From DATAAM01 sp036260075 (GTDB lineage: Bacteria; Actinomycetota; Acidimicrobiia; Acidimicrobiales; JAHWLA01): a stretch of 13,506 bases of DNA. The stretch is from assembly GCA_036260075.1 (NCBI GenBank), contig DATAAM010000065.1:1-13506 (forward strand), given 5' to 3'. How positions within the stretch are numbered: the first letter of the stretch is position 1; each line of letters starts with the position of its first letter. Both the position numbers and the translations under genes were made by a program. The notes beneath the pieces are model-generated. The model searched no databases. It saw only the letters and a program-made list of their open reading frames with translations, and was not told where the DNA came from. This document shows, in pieces, positions 1-7,110 of the stretch.

Positions 1-44
1 GCGCGCCCGGGCGCGCAGATCCCCCACCAGAATCGCCCTCGGGG
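1..44. other. Short 3' flank of the coiled-coil gene; possible start of a further minus-strand gene
   Basis: Bases 1-16 are a perfect 16-bp GC-only palindrome (GCGCGCCCGGGCGCGC). There is no T-tract to make it a convincing terminator. On the minus strand a GTG at 27-25 follows a GAGGG ribosome-binding-like run by 8 nt and stays open for the nine codons left in the window. It could be the start of the next gene of the operon, but nine codons cannot be identified. Confidence 0.2.
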
Positions 45-749
45 TCAGGCGGTCTCTTCGAGGGCGACGCGCAGCGATTCCATCTCGCCCACCAGCGCGT
101 CGACGTCGCCGGCCAGGGGCCCGAGGTCGCCCACCTCCTCCGCCTGCACCGACAGCTCGACCGCCCGCGCCACCGCCTCGTCGAGGCGGGCGTTGAGGAT
201 GCGCAGCCGGTCGTGGGCGTCCTGCGACACCCGGGCGATGCGCTTGGCCGTGTCGAGCTGGGCCCGCAGCGAGGCGACGGCGGGGTCGTCCTCCTCGCAC
301 GCCTCGAGCTCCCGGCGCACCGATGCGGGGTCGAGCTGGCCGAGCGCGGCGTCGAGCGCGTCGCCCCGCTTGGCCACCCGCCAGCACGTGCGCACGGCCG
401 TGTCGATGCGGGTGCCCACCTCGCCCAGCCGCTCCCGCAGCGGCCCGGGCTGCATGCGGTTCACCGTGTGCCTGAACCGGCGTTGGGCCTGCACGGCGTC
501 CTGCACGAACGAGCGCCACGGCTCGCCCACCGAGAACGGGTCGGGCTGGTCGGGGGCGACGCGCCGCGGCACGGCGGCCAGCACGCGCGCCAGCCATGCC
601 CCTGCACCCGCCGCCACCACGACCGGCAGCGCCGCACCGGCCAGGATGGCGGCCGAGGCGCCCGCGCCCGCCAGCAACAGGGCGCTCGGCGAGGCAACCG
701 CCCGGGCCACCGCCGGTGTGCGGACGCGCGCCGGAAGGCGGGCGAGCAT
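45..749 (-). CDS. Membrane-anchored alpha-helical/coiled-coil protein, unknown function
   Basis: I do not recognise this 234-residue protein as a named family. Residues about 22-60 are a long Ala/Gly/Leu/Val-rich hydrophobic stretch, probably one or two membrane segments, broken near L41-P42. Residues about 75-205 are charged and helical with heptad-like spacing, consistent with a cytoplasmic coiled coil; the tail is acidic. The ATG at 749-747 overlaps the stop of a 26-codon ORF in an ATGA, which suggests coupled translation. It is the last full gene of an operon with a vWA lipoprotein and an AAA+ ATPase. From memory, such operons in actinobacteria often continue into TelA-type toxic-anion-resistance or XpaC-like genes, so a partner role in that kind of module is possible. 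That role is inference only. Confidence 0.7.
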   Translation of the reverse strand: MLARLPARVRTPAVARAVASPSALLLAGAGASAAILAGAALPVVVAAGAGAWLARVLAAVPRRVAPDQPDPFSVGEPWRSFVQDAVQAQRRFRHTVNRMQPGPLRERLGEVGTRIDTAVRTCWRVAKRGDALDAALGQLDPASVRRELEACEEDDPAVASLRAQLDTAKRIARVSQDAHDRLRILNARLDEAVARAVELSVQAEEVGDLGPLAGDVDALVGEMESLRVALEETA

Positions 750-752
750 CAG
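737..752. repeat. 16-bp direct repeat, copy 1
   Basis: The sequence GGCGGGCGAGCATCAG recurs at 817-832, exactly 80 bp away. In both places it holds, on the minus strand, an overlapping TGA/ATG and the first codons of a reading frame (MLAR). The two copies are therefore duplicated start regions. Confidence 0.8.
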
Positions 753-829
753 GGCCTGTCGAGCAGGGACTGGGCCGGCTGGGCTGGGGCCCCGGCCGGC
801 ACGCGACGAGCCGTCAGGCGGGCGAGCAT
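749..829 (-). CDS. 26-codon ORF bridging two operon genes
   Basis: The ORF starts at the ATG (829-827) that overlaps the TGA of the vWA lipoprotein gene. It ends at a TGA (751-749) that overlaps the ATG of the coiled-coil gene, so both edges are ATGA junctions. It begins MLARLTAR, matching MLARLPAR at the start of the next gene, and then turns Pro/Ala-rich. It may be a coupling leader that carries ribosomes across the 80-bp gap, or a relic of a small tandem duplication. No function is claimed for the peptide. Confidence 0.4.
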   Translation of the reverse strand: MLARLTARRVPAGAPAQPAQSLLDRP

Positions 830-832
830 CAG
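817..832. repeat. 16-bp direct repeat, copy 2
   Basis: This is identical to 737-752. It contains the stop of the vWA lipoprotein gene (831-829) and the ATG of the 26-codon ORF (829-827). Because the repeat offset is 80 bp, which is not a multiple of three, the small ORF and the coiled-coil gene are in different frames. Confidence 0.8.
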
Positions 833-2619
833 AAGTTGCTCACCACCGCGGTGAACACCCGCTCGATCGTCTTCGGGTCCTTGGCGTCGTACGCGGCGGC
901 GTTGGTGGCGTCGGCCATGCGTCGCAGCACGCCCAGGTCGGCGTCCTGGCCGTAGGCGATGGCGAACAGTCGCACCGGGGTGCTCGACTGCCCCTCGCTG
1001 CCGGACCGCAGCGTGCGCAGCAGCTTCTCCAGCGCGTCGGGCGCGTCGTTGCGCGGGTCCTCGTTGCGGCCGTCGGTGAGCAGCAGCACGGCGTTGATGC
1101 GGGCCGGGTCGTAGGCCGACTTCAGCTCGGTGTAGGCGGCACCCGCCACCGTGTACAGCGGCGTGCCCTCGGTCGGGACGAGGTCGTCGATGCGGGCGGC
1201 CAGCAGCTCGCGCTGGGCGCCGATCGGCCCGATGGGCACCACGTCGAGCCAGTCGGGATGCTCCTTGGGTCCGATGTTGGTGGAGAAGATGCGCAGCCCC
1301 ACCTGGTCGTCGGCCTTGAACTGGCCGAGCGCGGCGACGGCGGCCCGCTTGGCCAGGTCGAGCTTGGTCTCGCCGTTGCCCGCGTCCTCGCCCATCGAGC
1401 CCGACACGTCCATCGTCAACAGCACCCGGGCGCTCTTGCGGTGCTGTCCCCACCGCTCGACCAGCCGCACGAGCACCGGCGGCTCGGGGACGCCGAGCGT
1501 CGTCTGCGGCTGTCGGGGATCGACGCCGTTGGCCGCCACGATCGGCTCCCCGACGGCGACGTCGGGGTTGCCGGGCCGAAACCCGAAGCGGAGCACCTTC
1601 CGCTGGTTCTCCGGCCGCAGCACGAAGCGCTCGAAGGCCCGTGCTCCCTGTCGCTCCGACTCGTCGACCCAGTCGGCGTCGAGCACGAACAACGGGTTGT
1701 CGGAGAAGAGCGTGCCTTCCTTGGGATAGACGGCGACCAGGGGCACACGTGGCTTGCGCGGCCGTTCGCCGGGGTCGGTGATGCCGTCGGGGTTGCCGAG
1801 GTTGTAGTCGATGACCGACTTCTCCTCGACGGCCACGGCCGACACGTACGTGAGCGAGGTGCCGCGCGCGTCGTTGCGGAACCAGTTGTTGAGGAACGTC
1901 ATGGTGATGTCGCCGTAGTGGACGACCGTCGACTCCACCGCCTTGGCGAACTCCACCACGTCGGGCCGGTCGAGGTCCTCCAGGGTCAATCCCCGCACCT
2001 TCCCGGTGGCCGCGTAGTACTGGGCGATGGTGGCCGACAGGGCGCTGGTCGAGAAGTTGGGGTTCGTCTTGCCGAGCTTGAACTGGCCCCACTCCGGGTG
2101 GCCCTTGCTCGCCCAGCCGGACGGGTCACGCGCCAGCGCGATGAGGTCGGCGAAGCCGATCGGCGTGCCCGGGTGGCCCAGCGCCTTGGCCATCGGCTCG
2201 GGCATGGCGATGACGAGCGGGGTGAGCATGAACGGCGTGGCGTCGAGCGGGGCGATCGCCTGTCGGCCCCGGTCGGCCAGCCGCTGGTTCACGATGGCGC
2301 CCCACGAGCCCGCCGCGGGCGACCAGATCACCGGCCTCGGGCCCTCTGCCTGCTCGTCGGGCCACCCTTCGGTGAGGAGGTCGGCGGCGGCACCGGAGGA
2401 CTTCCGTTGCACCCGCACGAACACGCACCGCTCGCCGACCCGGGCGTCGTCGGACTCGTTGAACGTGCTCGCCAGCTCGGTGAGGAGCTCGACCTTCTCG
2501 GGCGAGACGGCGGCGTCGACGGTGATGCAGCGTCCGGGGGACGCGTCGTCGCCGCCACGCAGGGCGCACCCGCTCACGGCGACGGACAGGACCGTGGCGA
2601 TCACGGCGAGCCGCCTCAC
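829..2619 (-). CDS. Lipoprotein with substrate-binding-like and C-terminal vWA domains
   Basis: This 596-residue exported protein probably sits on the outer face of the membrane. The chosen start is GTG at 2619, which overlaps the upstream stop as GTGA and follows a GAGGTGG ribosome-binding site; an open frame continues upstream but lies inside the preceding gene. A signal peptide ends in the lipobox V-S-G-C with Cys18. Residues about 30-380 resemble a periplasmic binding protein, including an N-x-N-x-STSAL stretch typical of actinobacterial 'substrate-binding and VWA domain' proteins. A vWA domain fills about 398-596, with a complete MIDAS: DVSGS at 404-408, T486 in EGTPLY and D516 in LLTDGR. 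It should bind a divalent metal and a protein or ligand partner. The family assignment is fairly sure; the ligand is unknown. Confidence 0.85.
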   Translation of the reverse strand: MRRLAVIATVLSVAVSGCALRGGDDASPGRCITVDAAVSPEKVELLTELASTFNESDDARVGERCVFVRVQRKSSGAAADLLTEGWPDEQAEGPRPVIWSPAAGSWGAIVNQRLADRGRQAIAPLDATPFMLTPLVIAMPEPMAKALGHPGTPIGFADLIALARDPSGWASKGHPEWGQFKLGKTNPNFSTSALSATIAQYYAATGKVRGLTLEDLDRPDVVEFAKAVESTVVHYGDITMTFLNNWFRNDARGTSLTYVSAVAVEEKSVIDYNLGNPDGITDPGERPRKPRVPLVAVYPKEGTLFSDNPLFVLDADWVDESERQGARAFERFVLRPENQRKVLRFGFRPGNPDVAVGEPIVAANGVDPRQPQTTLGVPEPPVLVRLVERWGQHRKSARVLLTMDVSGSMGEDAGNGETKLDLAKRAAVAALGQFKADDQVGLRIFSTNIGPKEHPDWLDVVPIGPIGAQRELLAARIDDLVPTEGTPLYTVAGAAYTELKSAYDPARINAVLLLTDGRNEDPRNDAPDALEKLLRTLRSGSEGQSSTPVRLFAIAYGQDADLGVLRRMADATNAAAYDAKDPKTIERVFTAVVSNF

Positions 2620-3506
2620 CGTGCCACCTCGGCCCACAGGTCGCGCAACGCTTCGAGCACGCCCACGTCGGGCAACCCGCTGGGCTCGGCACCCGGCGAC
2701 GTGTCCCAACCGGCCGCCCGCAGCGCCTCGGCGACCCGCCGCCCGCGCAGCAGCTCGGCCGCCCGCCGACCTCGTTCGCCGGGCACCTGCGCGGGCACCA
2801 CGTCGGCCGTCACCACGGGGGCAGGGTAGGCCAGCTCCATGCGCCCGCCGGTGTCGGCCCCCGCCTCCGCTGTGACGTGGGCGTCGGCGAAGGCAGGGCC
2901 ACCCGCCAACACGGTGGCCAGCTTCGGCGGCGGCCGCAGGGCGGCCCCGGCCAGCGCGTCGAGCGCGCCGCGGAAGGCGTCGTCGTCGAGGGGGTTCTCG
3001 GGCGAGAGCGACCGGGCCAGGCTGCCCAGTACAACGAGGCCGAGCCCGTCGCGGCGGGCGTCGGGCAGGCCGATCTTGAACGTGGGCACGGTGGTGGCCT
3101 GGACGAGGCACGGCCAGCCGACGTCGGCGCCGCAGCCCGGCAGGCGGCCCGGCCACACGGCCACGGCCAGGCGGGCTCGGGCCACCGGCGCGCCCGCCGT
3201 CAGGCCGGGCGGCCGCAGCGCCCGCTCCCGCGAGCTGCGCACGAGCTCGGCCCACGGCCCCGGTGCGATCCAGGCGTCGAGGCCGAGGTCGTCGCCCGCG
3301 GCCACCAGGCGGTCGGCGGTGAGGCCCGCGGGCTCCACGACGACGTCGGCGTCGCCGTCGACTGCCTCGCACACGGCGGCCAGCTCGCCTGCGCACACGA
3401 TGCGGGGGCGGCCCTCCGCGGCGCGCTCGTCGAAACCGGCTCGCACCTGCACGGCCACGACGACCATTGCCACCGCGGCGGCAAGCGCGAGGAGCCGGGA
3501 GCGCAC
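2616..3506 (-). CDS. Membrane-anchored substrate-binding-like protein
   Basis: This is a 296-residue protein with an N-terminal hydrophobic segment (about residues 4-22, preceded by R2 and R4), so it is exported or membrane-anchored. The rest alternates short beta-like and helical stretches as in type II periplasmic binding proteins, for example IVCAGELAAVCEAV near residue 36 and a following D-A-W-I-A-P-G run. I could not tie it to a named family. The GTG at 3506 is chosen because it aligns with the ATG of the copy at 13426; GTG 3512 is an alternative. It overlaps the lipoprotein gene by GTGA and follows the ATPase gene after 46 bp, so it belongs to the same operon. It may partner the binding domain of that lipoprotein. 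Confidence 0.7.
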   Translation of the reverse strand: MRSRLLALAAAVAMVVVAVQVRAGFDERAAEGRPRIVCAGELAAVCEAVDGDADVVVEPAGLTADRLVAAGDDLGLDAWIAPGPWAELVRSSRERALRPPGLTAGAPVARARLAVAVWPGRLPGCGADVGWPCLVQATTVPTFKIGLPDARRDGLGLVVLGSLARSLSPENPLDDDAFRGALDALAGAALRPPPKLATVLAGGPAFADAHVTAEAGADTGGRMELAYPAPVVTADVVPAQVPGERGRRAAELLRGRRVAEALRAAGWDTSPGAEPSGLPDVGVLEALRDLWAEVAR

Positions 3507-3552
3507 GGTCACGCAGCGTAGGGCGCGGGAGGACGGACCCCGTCGCCGGGAG

Positions 3553-4881
3553 CTACGCGCGGATGTCCGTGAGGAGGAGCACCGACAAGTCTTCGTTCGT
3601 CGGGTTCTCGATCCCGACGACTCGGGACGCGTGCCTGGCGACCGACGCCTCGAACAGGTTGCGCGCCAGTCGGGCGTTGCCGAACCCCTTGTCGCGCGGC
3701 TGGGCGGCGAAGAACGCCAGCACTGCCTCGTCGCACTCCAGCGCGCAGGTGTACGCGGCCGCCTTGCACATCGAGCGGAAGATGGCGAGGAGCTCCTCGT
3801 CGGTGTAGTCGGGGAAGGCGATGGTCTTCGGGAAGCGGGAGCGCAGGCCCGGGTTCGACTCGATGAGCTCGCGCATCTCGTCGGGGTAGCCGGCTGCGAT
3901 GACGACGAGGTCGTGCCGGTGGTCCTCCATGAGCTTGACCAACGTGGCGATCGCCTCGTGGCCGAAGTCCTTGTCGTCGCCTTGGGCCAGCGCATACGCC
4001 TCGTCGATGAGCAGCACGCCGCCCAGCGCCTTCTCCACCACCTCCCGCGTGCGGGTGGCCGTCTGCCCCACGTAGCCGGCCACCAGGTGGGAGCGGTCGG
4101 TCTCCACCAGGTGGCCCTTCTCCACCACGCCGAGCGTGCGGTAGATCTGGGCCACCAGGCGGGCCACGGTCGTCTTCCCCGTGCCGGGGTTGCCGGTGAA
4201 CACGAGGTGCCTGCTCGTCTCCACCACCGGCAGCCCGCGCTCCTTGCGCAGCTTCTGCACGGTGAGGAGATCGGCGACGAGCTTCACCTCCGCCTTCACG
4301 CCCGCCAGGCCGACGAGGCCGTTCAGCTCGGCCAGCAGCTCCTCGAGGGGCCGAGGCGCATCGGTCGGCTCGGTGGCCGGCGGCGACACCTCGTTCCGTT
4401 GCAGTCGCGCCAGGAGCATCGAGCGGAAGCGGTCGACGGCGGCCAGCTCGGAGTGCGAGGGGTGGGCGTCCAGCGAGCAGACGGCGTGGGCGATGGCGAG
4501 CGCCAGCTCGTAGTAGCGCCACGAGACCTTGGTGCCGTGCCGGCCGTCGTCGGCCACGAGCACCTCGAAGAACGGGGACGGACGGTCGAGCCAGGCCGCC
4601 TTGTCCTTCACCAGCCCTGCTCGTCGGAGGTCGCCCGGCGACGCTCTCCGCATGCTGGTGTCGAGCCGCCCGCCGAAGACGGCGACGAGGGCGAGCAGCT
4701 CCTCGTCGGTGTGGAGGCCGTCGCTGTCGACGATGCCGGCCGCGATGTTGAACGCCTCCAGCGTCACGTCCTGGTGGGCCTTGGCCGTCGCCGCGGTCAC
4801 CGACGCGGCCAGGCGTTCGAGCTCGGGCGTGAGCTCGTCGACGAAGCGCTGCACCGGCTCGGAGAGGAGGGCGTGGTCCAC
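3553..4881 (-). CDS. AAA+ ATPase of the CbbX/SpoVK class with TerB-like N-terminal region
   Basis: This is a 442-residue cytoplasmic ATPase. The AAA+ module spans about 185-442: Walker A GNPGTGKTT at 230-238, pore-loop-like AGYVGQTA at 268-275, Walker B LLIDEAY at 290-296, arginine-finger region NPGLRSRF at 343-350 and sensor-2-like GNARLARN at 401-408. These match the CbbX/SpoVK/EccA class of remodelling ATPases. Residues about 40-165 are helical and hold two acidic turns (D52-S-D54-G with E60/E61, and D138 with E145), which suggests a TerB-like metal-binding domain; that part is less certain. The start is GTG, as in the other copy (12101). It heads an operon with binding-protein and vWA genes and is divergent from proA. 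It probably remodels a partner in an envelope stress module. It is not CbbX itself, as no Rubisco genes are nearby. Confidence 0.87.
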   Translation of the reverse strand: MDHALLSEPVQRFVDELTPELERLAASVTAATAKAHQDVTLEAFNIAAGIVDSDGLHTDEELLALVAVFGGRLDTSMRRASPGDLRRAGLVKDKAAWLDRPSPFFEVLVADDGRHGTKVSWRYYELALAIAHAVCSLDAHPSHSELAAVDRFRSMLLARLQRNEVSPPATEPTDAPRPLEELLAELNGLVGLAGVKAEVKLVADLLTVQKLRKERGLPVVETSRHLVFTGNPGTGKTTVARLVAQIYRTLGVVEKGHLVETDRSHLVAGYVGQTATRTREVVEKALGGVLLIDEAYALAQGDDKDFGHEAIATLVKLMEDHRHDLVVIAAGYPDEMRELIESNPGLRSRFPKTIAFPDYTDEELLAIFRSMCKAAAYTCALECDEAVLAFFAAQPRDKGFGNARLARNLFEASVARHASRVVGIENPTNEDLSVLLLTDIRA

Positions 4882-4926
4882 CGAGGGCCAAGTCTGTCGC
4901 GAACGGCGCTCGGTACACTGCCTTGC
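4882..4926. promoter_or_regulatory. Divergent promoter region between the AAA+ gene and proA (left copy)
   Basis: This 45-bp spacer has 8 mismatches against its mirror copy (12056-12100), all outside two conserved blocks. The first block, TCGGTACACTGC (4910-4921), contains a TACACT -10 box (4914-4919) seven nt before the proA ATG, so the proA mRNA is probably leaderless; the -35 is weak. The second block, GGGCCAAGTCTGTCG (4885-4899), read on the minus strand gives CAGACT nine nt before the GTG of the ATPase gene, a possible weak -10. The block could also be a regulator site. Confidence 0.6.
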
Positions 4927-6174
4927 ATGTCGACCACGCCGCTCGCCGAGCTCGGCCGCCGGGCCAAGGAGGCCTCCCGGGTGGTGGCGGGCGCGTCGAC
5001 CGCGGCCAAGGACGACGCCCTGCGAGCCGCCGCCGACCTGCTGGTGGAGCGAACTGACGACGTGCTGCGGGCCAACGCCGCCGACGTGGCCCGGGCCGAG
5101 GAGGCGGGCACCACCGCCACCGTGGTCGACCGCCTGCGGCTCGACGCCCGACGGGTGCAGGCCATGGCCGACGGGCTGCGGCAGGTGGCCGTCCTGCCCG
5201 ATCCGGTGGGCGAGGTCGTCGACGGCTGGGTGCGGCCCAACGGCCTGCGCATCCGCCGCGTGCGGGTGCCGCTGGGCGTGGTGGCGATCATCTACGAGAA
5301 CCGGCCCAACGTCACCAGCGACGCCGCGGGCCTGTGCCTCAAGTCGGGCAACGTCGCCTTCCTGCGCGGATCGTCGGCCGCGGTCACGTCCAACATCGCC
5401 ATCGCAGGCGTGCTGCGGGAGGGGTTCGCCAAGGCAGGCCTGCCGGAAGACTCGCTCGTGCTCGTGGAGGACACGTCACGGGAGACGGCCACCGAGTTCA
5501 TGCGGCTGCGGGGGATCGTCGACTGCCTCATCCCGCGGGGCGGGCCGTCGCTCATCCAGTCGATCCTCGACAACGCCACCGTGCCGTACGTGATCGACGG
5601 CGACGGCAACTGCCACGTGTACGTCGACGCCGCCGCCGACCTCGACACCGCGCTCTCCATCGTGGTCAACGCCAAGACACAGCGGCCGTCGGTGTGCAAC
5701 GCAGCGGAATCGCTGGTGGTGCACGAGGCGGTGGCCGCCGAGTTCCTGCCCCGGGCGGCGGAGGCGTTGGCAGACGTCGAGCTGGTGGGCGACGAGCGGT
5801 CCCGGGCGATCGTGCCCTCGATCGGCGCGGCGGGCGACGACGAGTTCGCCCGCGAGTTCCTCGACCTCAAGATGTCGGTGGCCGTGGTCCCCTCGCTCGA
5901 CGCCGCCGTGGAACACATCGCCCGCTACGGCTCCGGGCACACCGAGGCGATCGTCACTCGCGACGTGGCCGCCGCCGACCGCTTCACACGCGAGGTCGAC
6001 GCCGCCGCGGTGGTGGTCAACGCCTCGACCCGCTTCACCGACGGCGAGGAGTTCGGCTTCGGCGCCGAGATCGGCATCTCCACCCAGAAGCTGCACGCGC
6101 GGGGGCCCATGGGCCTGCGGGAGCTGACCACCCTCAAGTACGTGGTGGAAGGCGACGGCCACATCCGCACCTGA
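4927..6174 (+). CDS. proA: Glutamate-5-semialdehyde dehydrogenase (gamma-glutamyl phosphate reductase)
   Basis: This enzyme catalyses the second step of proline synthesis, NADPH-dependent reduction of gamma-glutamyl phosphate to glutamate-5-semialdehyde in the cytoplasm. The 415 residues match the usual family length of about 415-420. The catalytic Cys257 lies in RPSVCNAAE (254-261). YENRPNVT (123-130) is a conserved family segment in the cofactor-binding domain, and the C-terminal signature EIGISTQKLHARGPMGL falls at 381-397. The ATG lies 7 nt after a TACACT box. An open frame continues far upstream but is antisense to the ATPase gene and is rejected. No proB is adjacent. Residues are about 94% identical to the copy at 10808-12055, so both look functional. 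Confidence 0.97.
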   Translation: MSTTPLAELGRRAKEASRVVAGASTAAKDDALRAAADLLVERTDDVLRANAADVARAEEAGTTATVVDRLRLDARRVQAMADGLRQVAVLPDPVGEVVDGWVRPNGLRIRRVRVPLGVVAIIYENRPNVTSDAAGLCLKSGNVAFLRGSSAAVTSNIAIAGVLREGFAKAGLPEDSLVLVEDTSRETATEFMRLRGIVDCLIPRGGPSLIQSILDNATVPYVIDGDGNCHVYVDAAADLDTALSIVVNAKTQRPSVCNAAESLVVHEAVAAEFLPRAAEALADVELVGDERSRAIVPSIGAAGDDEFAREFLDLKMSVAVVPSLDAAVEHIARYGSGHTEAIVTRDVAAADRFTREVDAAAVVVNASTRFTDGEEFGFGAEIGISTQKLHARGPMGLRELTTLKYVVEGDGHIRT

Positions 6175-6193
6175 CCGCCACCCCTTCGTTTTG

Positions 6194-6215
6194 AACTAGA
6201 CCGATCGGTCAAGTT
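6194..6215. promoter_or_regulatory. TetR-type operator palindrome before moxR (left copy)
   Basis: This is a 22-bp palindrome: core GACCGATCGGTC (6199-6210), flanked by AACT and AGTT with one non-symmetric base on each side (A6198, A6211). The ACCG..CGGT half-sites are typical of TetR-family operators. It covers where the -35 of the moxR promoter should be, so a bound protein would repress. The same 22 bp, within a 28-bp identical block, occurs at 10750-10771. The regulator gene is not in the window. Confidence 0.65.
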
Positions 6216-6221
6216 TGTGGC

Positions 6222-6227
6222 TAGGCT
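6222..6227 (+). promoter_or_regulatory. Candidate -10 box (TAGGCT) of the moxR-vWA operon
   Basis: TAGGCT fits the actinobacterial TANNNT -10 pattern and ends 6 nt before the moxR ATG, implying a leaderless transcript. The mirror copy keeps TAGGCT, 5 nt before the ATG. No Shine-Dalgarno sequence is needed or seen. Confidence 0.5.
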
Positions 6228-6233
6228 TCCGGG

Positions 6234-7106
6234 ATGGCCGAGCAGCGCTTCGCATCCGTACCGGACGTCCGCCGGCAGCTGCGCGACGTCGCGTACCTGG
6301 CCGACGAGGGGATCGCCGGCGTGGTGTATCTGGCCGACCGGCTCGGCAAGCCCGTCCTGGTGGAAGGCCCGGCGGGCACCGGGAAGACGCAGCTGGCCAA
6401 GTCGGTGGCGGAGATGACCGGCGCCCGCCTCATCCGCCTCCAGTGCTACGAGGGCCTCGACGAGTCGAAGGCCCTGTACGAGTGGAACTACAAGAAGCAG
6501 CTCCTCCGCATCCAGGTGGAGCGCGAGTCGTCCACCTGGCAGGAGATCGAGGACGACATCTTCACCGAGGACTTCCTCCTCACCCGGCCACTGCTCGAGG
6601 CCATCCGGGCCGAGGAGCCCGTCGTGCTCCTGATCGACGAGGTCGACCGAGTGGAGGTGGAGACCGAGGCGCTCCTGCTCGAGATCCTCTCCGACTACCA
6701 GGTCTCCATCCCCGAGCTGGGCACCGTCGAGGCGAACCAGATCCCGCTCGTGTTCCTAACCTCCAACAACACGCGCGAGCTGTCCGAGGCGCTGAAGCGG
6801 CGCTGCCTCTACCTCCACGTCGACTACCCGACGGTCGAGCGCGAGAAGGAGATCGTGCTCACTCGCGTGCCCGACATCAGCGACCACCTGGCCGACCAGG
6901 TGGTGCGCATCGTGCGCTCGATCCGCCAGCTCGAGCTGAAGAAGGCGCCGTCGGTCTCCGAGACGCTCGACTGGGCCCGCACGCTCGTGCTCCTGGGCGT
7001 GCAGGAGGTCGACGCCGAGCAGGCCAAGGAGACGCTGCACATCCTGCTCAAGTACCAGTCCGACATCGCCAAGGCGGCGAAGGAGCTCTCGGTCAACGGG
7101 GCGTGA
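6234..7106 (+). CDS. MoxR-family AAA+ ATPase
   Basis: This is a 290-residue cytoplasmic AAA+ ATPase of the MoxR/CoxD type, which in known cases works with a vWA protein to insert cofactors or activate target complexes. Walker A GPAGTGKT is at 45-52, Walker B LLIDEVDR at 132-139, sensor-1 TSNN at 176-179 and the arginine-finger region EALKRRC at 185-191. The ATG at 6234 is fixed by the promoter spacing and by the mirror copy. The vWA gene follows after 4 nt, so the two are co-transcribed. Only about 8 of 290 residues differ from the copy at 9860-10732. The target is unknown: no CO dehydrogenase, methanol dehydrogenase or other obvious client gene lies in the window. Confidence 0.93.
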   Translation: MAEQRFASVPDVRRQLRDVAYLADEGIAGVVYLADRLGKPVLVEGPAGTGKTQLAKSVAEMTGARLIRLQCYEGLDESKALYEWNYKKQLLRIQVERESSTWQEIEDDIFTEDFLLTRPLLEAIRAEEPVVLLIDEVDRVEVETEALLLEILSDYQVSIPELGTVEANQIPLVFLTSNNTRELSEALKRRCLYLHVDYPTVEREKEIVLTRVPDISDHLADQVVRIVRSIRQLELKKAPSVSETLDWARTLVLLGVQEVDAEQAKETLHILLKYQSDIAKAAKELSVNGA

Positions 7107-7110
7107 GCAC

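Noticed and set aside
1..16. GC-only 16-bp palindrome as a terminator
   Set aside because: There is no loop and no T-tract, and such palindromes arise easily at this base composition. The window edge prevents seeing more.
193..2829. 878-codon open frame on the plus strand
   Set aside because: It is antisense to the vWA lipoprotein, binding-like and coiled-coil genes. Its product is low-complexity Arg/Ala/Gly/His, a usual shadow of high third-position GC.
3553..4881. Rubisco activase CbbX
   Set aside because: The ATPase core is of that class, but there is a TerB-like N-terminal region and there are no Rubisco or Calvin-cycle genes nearby.
2839..4926. Long N-terminal extension of the left proA frame
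   Set aside because: It lies antisense to the ATPase and binding-like genes. The family length of 415 residues and the -10 box both fix the start at 4927.
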